This document shows positions 1 to 6,195 of a DNA stretch of 10,482 nt, piece after piece. This DNA comes from UBA7485 sp050945075. Lineage in GTDB: Bacteria; Bacillota; Clostridia; Eubacteriales; Eubacteriaceae. Made by a program: the position numbers and the translations under genes. The notes below the pieces were generated by a model. It was not told the origin of the DNA. It searched no databases and saw nothing but the letters and a program-made list of their open reading frames with translations. The stretch's first letter is position 1; each line of letters opens with the position of its first letter. The DNA lies in contig JBMNSG010000077.1 in assembly GCA_050945075.1 (NCBI GenBank), positions 1 through 10,482 of the forward strand, read 5' to 3'.

Positions 1-2
1 AG

Positions 3-1508
3 CACAGTCCCTTTGTCATGCTTGCTGACAGGAAAGCGAACGAAGACTATGGCAGAGTATGGGGCTTCTCACTGGTCTGGAGCGGGAGCTTCCAGGCATC
101 CGCAGAACAGGATCAGTTCGGACAGACCCGCTTCTCAATGGGGCTTGATGACGAAGACTTCAATTATCCGCTGCAACCCGGACAGGAACTGGTTCTGCCG
201 GAAGTCATGATGTCATTCAGCAGCTGTGGTATGGAGAAGCTTTCCCACAACTTCCACGACATCATCCGCGGAAATCTGATCAGAGGACCATGGAAGAACA
301 AACGCCGTCCGGTTCTGCTGAACAGCTGGGAAACAGCAGGGTTTGATTTTAACGGAGACAGTATTCTCGAGCTGGCCGATGAAGCAGCAGCAACAGGTAT
401 GGAAATGCTGGTGCTGGATGATGGATGGTTTGGAAACAGAAATTCCGACAATGAAGGCCTTGGTGACTGGTTTGCCAATACCGCAAAACTTGGCTGCAGC
501 ATAAAGGAATTTTCGAAAAAGATTCATGACAGAGGGCTGATGTTCGGCTTATGGTTTGAGCCGGAAATGGTCAGTGAAGACTCTGAACTGTATCGGAGCC
601 ATCCGGAATATGCGATGCACATTCCTGGACGAAGGCCGGTACGGGGACGGAATCAGCTGGTGCTGGATTTTTCCCACGATGCAGTAGTCGATGCTGTGTA
701 TGAACAGGTCACAAAGGTCCTGGACGGTGCCGGGATTGATTATCTCAAATGGGATATGAACCGGAGCATTACTGATGTATATGAAAACGGCTTCGGAAAA
801 GGTGCAAAGCTGTATCGTTATGTTCTGGGTGTTTATCGTTTTATGAATAAGCTTCTTGTGCGATATCCCGGTCTTCTTCTGGAAACCTGTTCTGGCGGCG
901 GCGGACGTTTTGATGCAGGCATGCTTTACTATTCGCCGCAGATCTGGTGCAGCGATAATACTGACCCCATTGAACGTCTGGCCATTCAGTATGGTACATC
1001 TTTTGGATTCCCTGCCAATACCATGGGCGCACATGTAGGGGCAGAAAAAAACCCCAACAATGGACGAGTCACGGAGCTCAATACCCGCGCGGCAGCTGCA
1101 TCTGCCGGAGTTCTCGGATACGAGCTGGATCTGACAAAGCTTTCCGGTAGAGAAAAGAAAGAAATCCGGGAACAGATTGATACGTACAAGCAGGACTGGC
1201 CGCTTATTGACAGCGGTAACTACTACCGGCTGGATGATATTGACCGGAAGGATCATCATAGCGCCTGGATGTTTGTTTCTGAAAATCAGGATCGCGCAGT
1301 TTTACAGGTTGTTACGACGGATACCCGGTTTAAGGCACCGACCGAATATATTTTGCTCAAAGGATTAAAGAAAGATTCGTTTTATCAGTCTCGCGAGTCC
1401 GGTAAGATTTATTCTGGCAGTGCGCTCATGAGCGCAGGAATTTTTCTGCCCCGGTTCAGAGAAGAATATAAAGCTTTAAAAATTCATTTTGAGGAGGTGA
1501 ATGCCTGA
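3..1508 (+). CDS. Alpha-galactosidase, glycoside hydrolase family 36 (5' end outside window)
   Basis: Hydrolyses terminal alpha-1,6-galactosyl residues (melibiose, raffinose-type sugars, galactomannan side chains); probably cytoplasmic. The frame is open to the left edge, and the sequence before the first in-window Met (position 18) already matches the family, so this is the C-terminal 501 residues of a longer protein. GH36 enzymes are usually about 730 residues, so roughly 230 N-terminal residues are missing. Hallmarks seen: the LDDGWFG motif, GLWFEPEMV, the nucleophile Asp in KWDMN (codon 753-755), the CSGGGGRFD substrate-binding motif (Cys codon 888-890) and the acid/base Asp in WCSDNTD (codon 954-956). 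The 66-67 residue spacing between the two acids fits the family. The C-terminal beta domain ends normally, so the 3' end is intact. No signal peptide can be judged. It lies upstream of an EIIC gene on the same strand, probably in one transcript. The family is certain; the natural substrate is not. Confidence 0.96.
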   Translation, partial: HSPFVMLADRKANEDYGRVWGFSLVWSGSFQASAEQDQFGQTRFSMGLDDEDFNYPLQPGQELVLPEVMMSFSSCGMEKLSHNFHDIIRGNLIRGPWKNKRRPVLLNSWETAGFDFNGDSILELADEAAATGMEMLVLDDGWFGNRNSDNEGLGDWFANTAKLGCSIKEFSKKIHDRGLMFGLWFEPEMVSEDSELYRSHPEYAMHIPGRRPVRGRNQLVLDFSHDAVVDAVYEQVTKVLDGAGIDYLKWDMNRSITDVYENGFGKGAKLYRYVLGVYRFMNKLLVRYPGLLLETCSGGGGRFDAGMLYYSPQIWCSDNTDPIERLAIQYGTSFGFPANTMGAHVGAEKNPNNGRVTELNTRAAAASAGVLGYELDLTKLSGREKKEIREQIDTYKQDWPLIDSGNYYRLDDIDRKDHHSAWMFVSENQDRAVLQVVTTDTRFKAPTEYILLKGLKKDSFYQSRESGKIYSGSALMSAGIFLPRFREEYKALKIHFEEVNA

Positions 1509-1650
1509 CAACAGCAGTGGACACAGCTGTTCAGGTACAGCTGAAGAGGGTAGATGGAGCAATCAGATGAGCCGCAGTATGGAAATAACGAATGGGAATT
1601 GTTTTATGACTGCTGCGGATTTTAAGAAAGACAGCTGGCAGCAGCTGTAA
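1501..1650 (+). CDS. Possible 49-residue small ORF between GH36 and EIIC (unrecognised)
   Basis: An ATG overlaps the GH36 stop codon by 8 bases and opens a 49-codon frame ending in TAA at 1648-1650, eleven bases before the EIIC ATG. It is preceded by AGGAGGTGA (1492-1500), a nine-base match to the anti-Shine-Dalgarno end of 16S rRNA. However, only three bases separate GGAGG from the ATG, which is shorter than usual. The predicted peptide is hydrophilic, with two Cys, two Trp and a C-terminal stretch reading ADFKKDSWQQL. It has no membrane segment or signal peptide, and I recognise no family. It may be a genuine small protein, a leader that carries ribosomes from GH36 to EIIC, or chance reading through a decayed spacer. 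A second reading frame here (1505-1571) also looks mildly protein-like, which favours a remnant. Existence as a real gene is uncertain. Confidence 0.3.
   Translation: MPDNSSGHSCSGTAEEGRWSNQMSRSMEITNGNCFMTAADFKKDSWQQL
1524..1648 (+). repeat. Four CAGCTG palindromes, the last two forming a hairpin before the EIIC ribosome binding site
   Basis: CAGCTG occurs at 1524-1529, 1538-1543, 1632-1637 and 1642-1647. The last pair extends to ACAGCTG (1631-1637) and CAGCTGT (1642-1648), a 7-bp stem with a GCAG loop, two bases before the GGAAGGA ribosome binding site of the EIIC gene. The first pair can form a 6-bp stem with an 8-base loop. There is no U-run, so these are not terminators. They could tune translation or mRNA processing between GH36 and EIIC, or be incidental. 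Confidence 0.45.
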
Positions 1651-1660
1651 GGAAGGATGA

Positions 1661-3034
1661 ATGATGACTGAAGAAAAAGAATCCGGCAAATTTATTGAGA
1701 AATTTATCGATTTTGCCTCGGCGCTCGGGAATCAGATTTACCTGCGCTCGTTACGGGATGCATTTGCTACGATTATGCCGGTGTTTATTGTTGCCGGGAT
1801 TGCAGTATTGATTAACAATATTATATTTCCACTGTTTTTGAGCGGGGACGCGCTGTTGTCTGCTCAGGTCTGGGGCAACCTGCTTACGAACGGGACGCTC
1901 AGTATTTCCGGACTGCTTATCGCAGCGGCGATTGGCTATCGTCTTGCAAGAAATATGGATTATGAAAATCCATTTATGGGAGCAGTTATTTCCGTATCGG
2001 TCCTGATTATTATGATGCCTACTGTCATCAGTGCCACACCTTTCGGAGCAACCGATTCAGATGCAGTCGTCAAGGTAACCGGTGCTCTGGCTTATTCGAA
2101 TCTCGGAACAAGCGGCATGTTCGCCGGAATCATCATCGGCCTGCTGGCTACCGATATTTTTATCCGTCTTACAAAAATCGAAAAACTCAAGATCAAAATG
2201 CCGGAAATGGTACCACCTGCAGTAGCGGATTCATTTAACGCGCTGATTCCTGTCATCATCATATTCTGTATTTTTGGTGCACTGGCAGCGATGCTGAATG
2301 TTTTTGCAGCGACCGATCTGGTCAACCTGATTAAATACTGGATTGCGGAACCGCTCAAGAGCGTCAACGCATCTCTGCCGGGCGTCTGCCTGCTTTATAC
2401 ACTGGGAAATCTGCTGTTCTGCTTTGGTATTCATCAGTCGGTTATTACAGGTTCACTGCTTGATCCCTTCATGATTGCCAACATTAACGAAAATATGCTT
2501 GCTTTTGCAAATCACCAGGCAATCCCGAATATTCTCTGCTCACCGCTGGTCAACAATTTTGGTCTTATCGGCGGATCCGGAGACACACTGTGCCTGATTA
2601 TTGCGACATTTATCTTCAGTAAATACAAGGCTTCACGGAGTATCTCAGAACTGAGTCTGGCACCGGGGCTGTTCAACATTAATGAACCGGTTATTTTCGG
2701 TTATCCGATCGTCTTTAATATAGCCCTGATTATTCCCTTTGTACTCATGCCGACACTCGGCATCATCATCGGCTACTATACGACGCTGTGGGGCTGGATG
2801 AATCCGAGTATTGTCTTTACACCGTGGACAACGCCACCGCTGCTTGCACCTTACCTGGCTACCGGCGGTGACTGGAGAGCGGTAGTGATTCAGTTGTTCG
2901 TTATTATTCTGGGCGTGTTCGTCTATCTGCCGTTCATGAAACTGAGTGAACGGATTCAAATGAGAAGCGCCGGTATTGAAGAAAAAGAGGAAGCTGCAGA
3001 AACCGGAGAAGCCGGGAAAGCTGCTGCTGAATAA
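1661..3034 (+). CDS. PTS EIIC permease, lactose/cellobiose family (first copy)
   Basis: Membrane channel of a sugar phosphotransferase system: it binds an external disaccharide and releases it inside as the 6-phosphate, using phospho-EIIB. At 457 residues it has the usual length for the lactose/cellobiose (CelB/ChbC/LacE) EIIC family. Many hydrophobic segments are visible from about residue 36 (MPVFIVAGIAVLI) to residue 430, and the family signatures IKMPEMVPPAVADSF and NINEPVIFGYPIVFN are present. His258 (in FGIH) and Glu342 (in NINEP) are 84 residues apart and match the conserved substrate-site His and Glu of ChbC. The tail is charged and rich in Glu and Ala. Two adjacent ATGs (1661 and 1664) are possible starts; AAGGA at 1653-1657 is better spaced for 1664. 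It follows GH36 on the same strand and ends in a terminator, with no EIIA or EIIB in its transcript. It is paralogous to the EIIC at 4700-6043 but clearly diverged. Family certain; sugar unknown, possibly an alpha-galactoside given its neighbour. Confidence 0.95.
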   Translation: MMTEEKESGKFIEKFIDFASALGNQIYLRSLRDAFATIMPVFIVAGIAVLINNIIFPLFLSGDALLSAQVWGNLLTNGTLSISGLLIAAAIGYRLARNMDYENPFMGAVISVSVLIIMMPTVISATPFGATDSDAVVKVTGALAYSNLGTSGMFAGIIIGLLATDIFIRLTKIEKLKIKMPEMVPPAVADSFNALIPVIIIFCIFGALAAMLNVFAATDLVNLIKYWIAEPLKSVNASLPGVCLLYTLGNLLFCFGIHQSVITGSLLDPFMIANINENMLAFANHQAIPNILCSPLVNNFGLIGGSGDTLCLIIATFIFSKYKASRSISELSLAPGLFNINEPVIFGYPIVFNIALIIPFVLMPTLGIIIGYYTTLWGWMNPSIVFTPWTTPPLLAPYLATGGDWRAVVIQLFVIILGVFVYLPFMKLSERIQMRSAGIEEKEEAAETGEAGKAAAE

Positions 3035-3042
3035 AATTTCTG

Positions 3043-3085
3043 AAAAATGCTGTCTGTACTGGCTTAGCCTGCAGACAGCATTTTT
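3043..3085 (+). terminator. Intrinsic terminator after GH36-EIIC operon
   Basis: A perfect 14-bp inverted repeat, AAAAATGCTGTCTG (3043-3056) with CAGACAGCATTTTT (3072-3085), encloses a 15-base loop and ends in five T. It begins nine bases after the EIIC stop codon. The A-rich left arm may let it act on both strands. Confidence 0.9.
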
Positions 3086-3116
3086 CACATATGGTTTACA
3101 TAAGAATCTGGACATT

Positions 3117-3129
3117 ATTCGCTGCGAAT
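3117..3129. promoter_or_regulatory. Short palindrome upstream of the gntR promoter
   Basis: ATTCGCTGCGAAT has 6-bp arms around a single central T. It lies about 50-60 bases upstream of the proposed gntR promoter, where an upstream regulator site could be. It does not share the GT-N4-AC core of the other proposed operators, and no bound factor can be named. Confidence 0.25.
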
Positions 3130-3180
3130 GAAACAAGAACGAAAAAAATGATAATAAGATGTATGATTTTTATATATCGG

Positions 3181-3211
3181 TTACAATAAAATTCATTATA
3201 ATGTATATAAT
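3181..3211 (+). promoter_or_regulatory. Probable sigma-A-type promoter of the GntR gene
   Basis: A consensus TATAAT at 3206-3211 lies in a very AT-rich stretch, with TTACAA at 3181-3186 as the best -35 candidate. The 19-base spacer is longer than ideal. A second TATAAT at 3197-3202 lacks a convincing -35. With the first choice, transcription would begin near 3218, leaving about 48 bases of leader before the gene start at 3266. The preceding terminator means the gene needs a promoter here. Confidence 0.45.
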
Positions 3212-3226
3212 AGATAAGAAATAAAC

Positions 3227-3236
3227 TGTATGTACA
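3227..3236. promoter_or_regulatory. Possible autoregulatory operator for the GntR protein
   Basis: TGTATGTACA has 4-bp arms (TGTA, TACA) around TG, giving a GT-N4-AC core as in the known HutC-subfamily operator consensus. It lies just downstream of the proposed gntR promoter, its centre about 20 bases past the -10 box. That is close to the geometry of the stronger operator at 4226-4243, which has the same core. The arms are short, so chance is possible. Confidence 0.35.
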
Positions 3237-3265
3237 CATGTTCATCAGTGTTGTCGGAGGGAGAA

Positions 3266-3970
3266 ATGGCAGCAAAGTATAAGGAAATTGTAGAGGACCT
3301 CGTCCGGAATATTCAGCAAGGCAAATACGATGAGACCCGTAAACTCCCCCGTGAAGAGGATCTGATCGACATCTACGGGGTGTCCAGGTCAACAGTACGG
3401 AAAGCAATCTCAGTTCTGGTGACCCAGGGATATGTTTATCAGGTACAAGGCAGCGGAATCTTTCTCCGTGCAACCAGCGGGGAAGATTATATCAGTCTGG
3501 AAAGACTAAAGGGGCTCACCCGGGATTTTCCGGACCGCAAGATTGAAAGCAGAGTCATTCATCTTGAAATTCAGGAAGCTGGAGAAGAAATGGGCAAGCG
3601 TCTCGGGATCAAACCGGAGGAACTGGTCTACTATGTCAAAAGAGTCCGGGTCATGGATGACGAACCGTTTACGGTTGAGTCCTCCTATTATCCGAAAACA
3701 GTGATTCCGTATTTAAATGAAGATATTCTCCAGTCCTCCTTTTATTCATATGTACTGAATGATCTGAGACTTGGAATCGGATTTGCGGACAAGATTATTT
3801 ATGCAGATAAGCTGGATCAGGAAACTGCAAAACTCCTCCAGTTGAAAAAAGGCGACCCGGCCTTTATTATTGATGCTCAGGTTTATCTGACAAACGGAAC
3901 CATGTTCGAGTTTTCAAGATCGATTCATAACTACCAAACCGCTAAATTCCTGGTCAATGTCAATTTTTGA
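3266..3970 (+). CDS. GntR/HutC-family transcriptional regulator with UTRA effector domain
   Basis: DNA-binding regulator, most likely a repressor of the adjacent PTS operon. The protein has 234 residues. Residues about 4-70 form the GntR winged helix-turn-helix (LPREEDLIDIYGVSRSTVRKA, then a QGYVYQVQGSGIFL wing), and residues about 90-230 match the UTRA ligand-binding domain common to HutC/FarR-type members. In sugar operons such proteins usually respond to a phosphorylated sugar (known of relatives; not shown here). The start at 3266 follows GGAGG (3256-3260) with a five-base gap. The in-frame ATG at 3230 is rejected because it lacks a ribosome binding site and adds 12 residues outside the family's usual start. 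It has its own promoter and terminator, between the two EIIC operons, and may control both. Its role resembles that of GmuR in the Bacillus subtilis glucomannan operon. Family is firm; target and ligand are inferred. Confidence 0.94.
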   Translation: MAAKYKEIVEDLVRNIQQGKYDETRKLPREEDLIDIYGVSRSTVRKAISVLVTQGYVYQVQGSGIFLRATSGEDYISLERLKGLTRDFPDRKIESRVIHLEIQEAGEEMGKRLGIKPEELVYYVKRVRVMDDEPFTVESSYYPKTVIPYLNEDILQSSFYSYVLNDLRLGIGFADKIIYADKLDQETAKLLQLKKGDPAFIIDAQVYLTNGTMFEFSRSIHNYQTAKFLVNVNF

Positions 3971-3982
3971 TTTTATGGAGAC

Positions 3983-4011
3983 CGGCTTCTATTTATAGAG
4001 GCCGTTTTTTT
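3983..4011 (+). terminator. Intrinsic terminator after the GntR gene
   Basis: A nine-base-pair stem, CGGCTTCTA (3983-3991) with TAGAGGCCG (3996-4004), contains one G-U pair and encloses a TTTA loop. Seven T (4005-4011) follow. It starts 13 bases after the stop codon and separates the regulator transcript from the downstream PTS operon. Confidence 0.88.
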
Positions 4012-4183
4012 ATGTGATGGCTGATGGAGGCTAATAAAGCATATTTATAAAAGTATAAGATATAATCTATAAAATATGGCTGCTAAAATTTCAGGTTACA
4101 TTTTGCAAATTGAACTGTAATCAATGCAATTTTTGTAAATAAAAGCAACTTTAAAAAACATGTCTTTTCATAGCAGTTACATG
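4012..4183. other. AT-rich intergenic stretch with no recognised gene
   Basis: This forms most of the 307-base gap between the regulator and EIIB. It is rich in A and T tracts and includes an isolated TATAAT (4061-4066) with no acceptable -35 box. I found no open frame, RNA gene or clear match to a catabolite-repression (cre) site by eye. AT-rich DNA directly upstream of the strong promoter at 4184 could act as an UP-like element, but nothing specific supports this. Confidence 0.5.
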
Positions 4184-4211
4184 TTGAATTATGTCCGTAT
4201 GATGCTATAAT
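4184..4211 (+). promoter_or_regulatory. Sigma-A-type promoter of the EIIB-EIIC-GH1-ROK-EIIA operon
   Basis: TTGAAT (4184-4189) and a perfect TATAAT (4206-4211) are separated by 16 bases. The predicted start is near 4218, giving a leader of about 60 bases before the EIIB ATG. The operator at 4226-4243 lies right behind it, so a bound repressor would block initiation or early elongation. Confidence 0.8.
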
Positions 4212-4225
4212 GAAGTTATCAAAAA

Positions 4226-4243
4226 GATTGGTACCTACCAATC
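4226..4243. promoter_or_regulatory. Perfect inverted-repeat operator, probable GntR/HutC binding site
   Basis: GATTGGTACCTACCAATC has two perfect 8-bp arms (GATTGGTA, TACCAATC) around a CC centre. The GT-N4-AC core with flanking pyrimidine/purine symmetry fits the HutC-subfamily operator type. The site starts about eight bases after the predicted transcription start. The regulator gene immediately upstream is the obvious candidate to bind it. Confidence 0.8.
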
Positions 4244-4277
4244 GAACAAGTGCACATGATTGCGAAAGGAGCTTATC

Positions 4278-4589
4278 ATGAAAATTTTATTAGCGTGCTG
4301 TTCAGGAATGTCAACAAGTCTGGTTGTCAACAAGATGAAAGATGCGGACAAGAAAAACGGTCTGGACGACGAAATCTGGGCAGTCGGACAGGGTGAAGTC
4401 GACAAAGAACTCCCGAAGGCAGATGTTCTTCTGATCGGACCGCAGATGCGTATGATGAAGAAGAAGATGGAAGCCAAGGGCGCTGAACTCGGTATCCCGG
4501 TTGACATTATTCCGCCGGTTCTGTACGGTCGCTGCGATGGCCAGGGTATCCTGGAAATGGCACAGAAGCTGGTTGCAGAAAAGAAATAA
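4278..4589 (+). CDS. PTS EIIB, lactose/cellobiose family
   Basis: Cytoplasmic phosphocarrier that takes phosphate from EIIA and gives it to the sugar bound in EIIC. The protein has 103 residues, the normal length for a free-standing EIIB of this family. The N-terminal phosphate loop reads CCSGMSTSLVV. By alignment with E. coli ChbB (CSAGMSTS) the phosphorylated residue is Cys7, and Cys8 replaces a Ser. The start at 4278 follows AAAGGAG (4265-4271) with six bases between; an ATG at 4260 is rejected because the mature motif would start too late and it has no ribosome binding site. It is the first gene of a five-gene operon under the GATTGGTA operator. A 110-base gap with two hairpins separates it from EIIC. 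It may also serve the unpaired EIIC at 1661-3034. Family very sure; sugar specificity not readable from EIIB. Confidence 0.95.
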   Translation: MKILLACCSGMSTSLVVNKMKDADKKNGLDDEIWAVGQGEVDKELPKADVLLIGPQMRMMKKKMEAKGAELGIPVDIIPPVLYGRCDGQGILEMAQKLVAEKK

Positions 4590-4610
4590 ACGCATAACTT
4601 TTCCTTTCAG

Positions 4611-4629
4611 TTCCTGCTCCAGGCAGGAA
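4611..4629 (+). other. Hairpin 1 in EIIB-EIIC gap
   Basis: TTCCTGC (4611-4617) pairs perfectly with GCAGGAA (4623-4629) around a TCCAG loop. No U-run follows, so it is unlikely to terminate. It may protect the EIIB message at its 3' end or mark a processing point. Confidence 0.5.
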
Positions 4630-4649
4630 GAATCAATCTTATTTTAACC

Positions 4650-4667
4650 GGGACCCGTAAGGGTCCC
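4650..4667 (+). other. Hairpin 2 in EIIB-EIIC gap, GC-rich with GTAA tetraloop
   Basis: GGGACCC (4650-4656) pairs with GGGTCCC (4661-4667) across GTAA, which is a GNRA-type tetraloop, so the fold should be stable. It is followed by ACGAAATCATTTT rather than a continuous T-run, so full termination is doubtful; partial attenuation or a stabilising role is more likely. It lies 24 bases upstream of the EIIC ribosome binding site. Confidence 0.6.
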
Positions 4668-4699
4668 ACGAAATCATTTTATAACAAACAGGAGATATC

Positions 4700-6043
4700 A
4701 TGAGCTTTTATGACAAAATTGAAGGCCCGATAATGACTATCGGTGAAAAAATAAACAACATCCGATTCTTCAGTATCCTTCGAGATTCCTTCATGCTGGC
4801 ATTCCCGCTGACCATTTTCGGATCGATCATGCTGATTATCGCAAACTTCCCGTTCATGGAAAGCATGATCGGGGCGGATGCTCTGGCTACACTGCAGGCG
4901 ATGCTGGGACCGGCTTCTCTGGCCACCATGAACGTTATGTCTGTCTGGGTTGCCATTGGGATTGGCTACTATTATTCCAAGTCTGAAGACTGTGACCCGA
5001 TTTTCGGTGCAGCCATCGCGCTTTGTGCATTCTTCGTAGTAACACCATGGGTTTCCGGTGCGGTTTCAGCAGTAGATTCCAATGGGAATCTTGGCAAAGT
5101 CGTCCTCGACAGCGCTACTGTAATCACAACTGACCGACTCGGTGCTAAAGGAATGTTCGTTGCCATGTTCGGTTCCTTCCTTTCATCTTACCTGTACTGC
5201 TTCTTCACCAAGAAGAACTGGACCATCAAGATGCCTGAACAGGTTCCGCCGGCAGTTGCAAAATCATTTGCAGCCCTGATCCCTGCTTTCCTGACACTCT
5301 GTGTTTTCCTTCTGATCAACATCGTCTTCACATTCACACCGTGGGGCAATGTACATGACTTTATCTACAAGATGATTCAGGCTCCTCTGATGGGTCTTGG
5401 CGACAGCCTTGGCGCTACCGTTATCGCAATCTTCTTTGTACAGCTGCTGTGGTGGTTTGGTCTTCACGGACAGATTCTTGTTAACTCCGTACTGGACCCG
5501 ATCTGGAACGCACTGATGCTTGAAAACCAGGCAGCTTTTGCAGCACACCAGACACTGCCGCATATCGTTACCAAACCTTTTATGGAAACATTCACTGTAG
5601 GCCTCGGCGGTTCCGGTGCAACTCTGATTGTTGTTATCATGCTTGCTTTCTTCATGAAGAGCAAACAGATGTCTGAAGTTGGTAAACTTGCATTACCGGC
5701 CGGTATCTTTAACGTAAACGAACCTGTTATCTTTGGTCTGCCAATCGTACTGAACCCGACTATCATGATTCCGTGGATTATCGCTCCGATGCTTTCTGTT
5801 GCGATTGCTTATCTGTCAATGGCATGGGGACTGGTTCCGTATACAACCGGTGTTTCGGTTCCATGGACAGTTCCGGTACTTCTCAGTGGATTCCTGGCAA
5901 CCAACTCCTGGCAGGGTTCGATTCTGCAGCTGGTCCAGATGGCAGTTGTCGGAGTAATCTGGTTCCCGTTCCTGAAAGCAATGGACAAACAAAACGTCAA
6001 GCTGGAACAACAGGATGCTGTTGCTGAAGCACAGGAAGCCTGA
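4700..6043 (+). CDS. PTS EIIC permease, lactose/cellobiose family (second copy)
   Basis: Inner-membrane sugar channel working with the EIIB upstream and the EIIA at the end of this operon. It has 447 residues with many hydrophobic segments, starting near residue 30 (MLAFPLTIFGSIMLI). The family motifs IKMPEQVPPAVAKSF, WWFGLHGQ and NVNEPVIFGLPIVLN are present. His256 and Glu341 correspond to the conserved substrate-site His and Glu of ChbC-type EIIC, with nearly the same spacing. The start at 4700 follows GGAG (4691-4694) with a five-base gap. Compared with the first EIIC (1661-3034), the motif regions are similar but the sequences around the His differ (FGIHQS there, FGLHGQ here), which suggests different sugars. 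The C-terminal tail is short and rich in Gln, Glu and Ala. Family certain; a beta-glucoside or related beta-linked sugar is inferred from the GH1 neighbour. Confidence 0.96.
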   Translation: MSFYDKIEGPIMTIGEKINNIRFFSILRDSFMLAFPLTIFGSIMLIIANFPFMESMIGADALATLQAMLGPASLATMNVMSVWVAIGIGYYYSKSEDCDPIFGAAIALCAFFVVTPWVSGAVSAVDSNGNLGKVVLDSATVITTDRLGAKGMFVAMFGSFLSSYLYCFFTKKNWTIKMPEQVPPAVAKSFAALIPAFLTLCVFLLINIVFTFTPWGNVHDFIYKMIQAPLMGLGDSLGATVIAIFFVQLLWWFGLHGQILVNSVLDPIWNALMLENQAAFAAHQTLPHIVTKPFMETFTVGLGGSGATLIVVIMLAFFMKSKQMSEVGKLALPAGIFNVNEPVIFGLPIVLNPTIMIPWIIAPMLSVAIAYLSMAWGLVPYTTGVSVPWTVPVLLSGFLATNSWQGSILQLVQMAVVGVIWFPFLKAMDKQNVKLEQQDAVAEAQEA

Positions 6044-6134
6044 ACTTTCTAAATGAAATAAAATGAATCCCGCTGATCAGCGCATTCGATTTTATATAAC
6101 ATCTGATTCCATTTCGTGTAACAAATGATTCACA

Positions 6135-6170
6135 GCAGCCGCTTCCTGACCCGCATCCGGCAGCGGCTGC
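6135..6170 (+). other. Intergenic hairpin between EIIC and GH1
   Basis: GCAGCCGCT (6135-6143) pairs perfectly with AGCGGCTGC (6162-6170), nine GC-rich pairs around an 18-base loop, ten bases before the GGAGGAG ribosome binding site of the GH1 gene. No U-run follows. It sits in a 152-base gap that otherwise holds no gene. It may stabilise upstream or downstream mRNA and so set different levels of permease and hydrolase. Confidence 0.6.
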
Positions 6171-6195
6171 CAATATATTTCGGAGGAGTTTTTCA

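Noticed and set aside
549..1259. A 236-codon open frame on the minus strand inside the GH36 gene
   Set aside because: It lies wholly opposite a clearly coding GH36 region with catalytic motifs; its product shows no domain and it has no ribosome binding site or promoter of its own.
3230..3265. Longer N-terminus for the GntR protein from the ATG at 3230
   Set aside because: No ribosome binding site precedes it, it overlaps the proposed operator, and the ATG at 3266 has GGAGG at correct spacing and matches the family start.
4061..4066. Second promoter for the PTS operon at the TATAAT in the AT-rich gap
   Set aside because: No acceptable -35 box lies 16-19 bases upstream, and the promoter at 4184-4211 is much better.
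4260..4277. Longer N-terminus for EIIB from the ATG at 4260
   Set aside because: AAAGGAG with six-base spacing points to 4278, where the protein starts as MKILLACCSG, typical of the family.
3971..4277. Catabolite-repression (cre) site, riboswitch or antiterminator leader before EIIB
   Set aside because: No match to the cre pattern, no long structured leader and no terminator/antiterminator pair was visible; control by the GntR operator explains the region.
4650..4680. Full transcription terminator after EIIB
   Set aside because: The GGGACCC/GGGTCCC stem is followed by mixed sequence, not a T-run, and EIIC downstream has no separate promoter that I can see.
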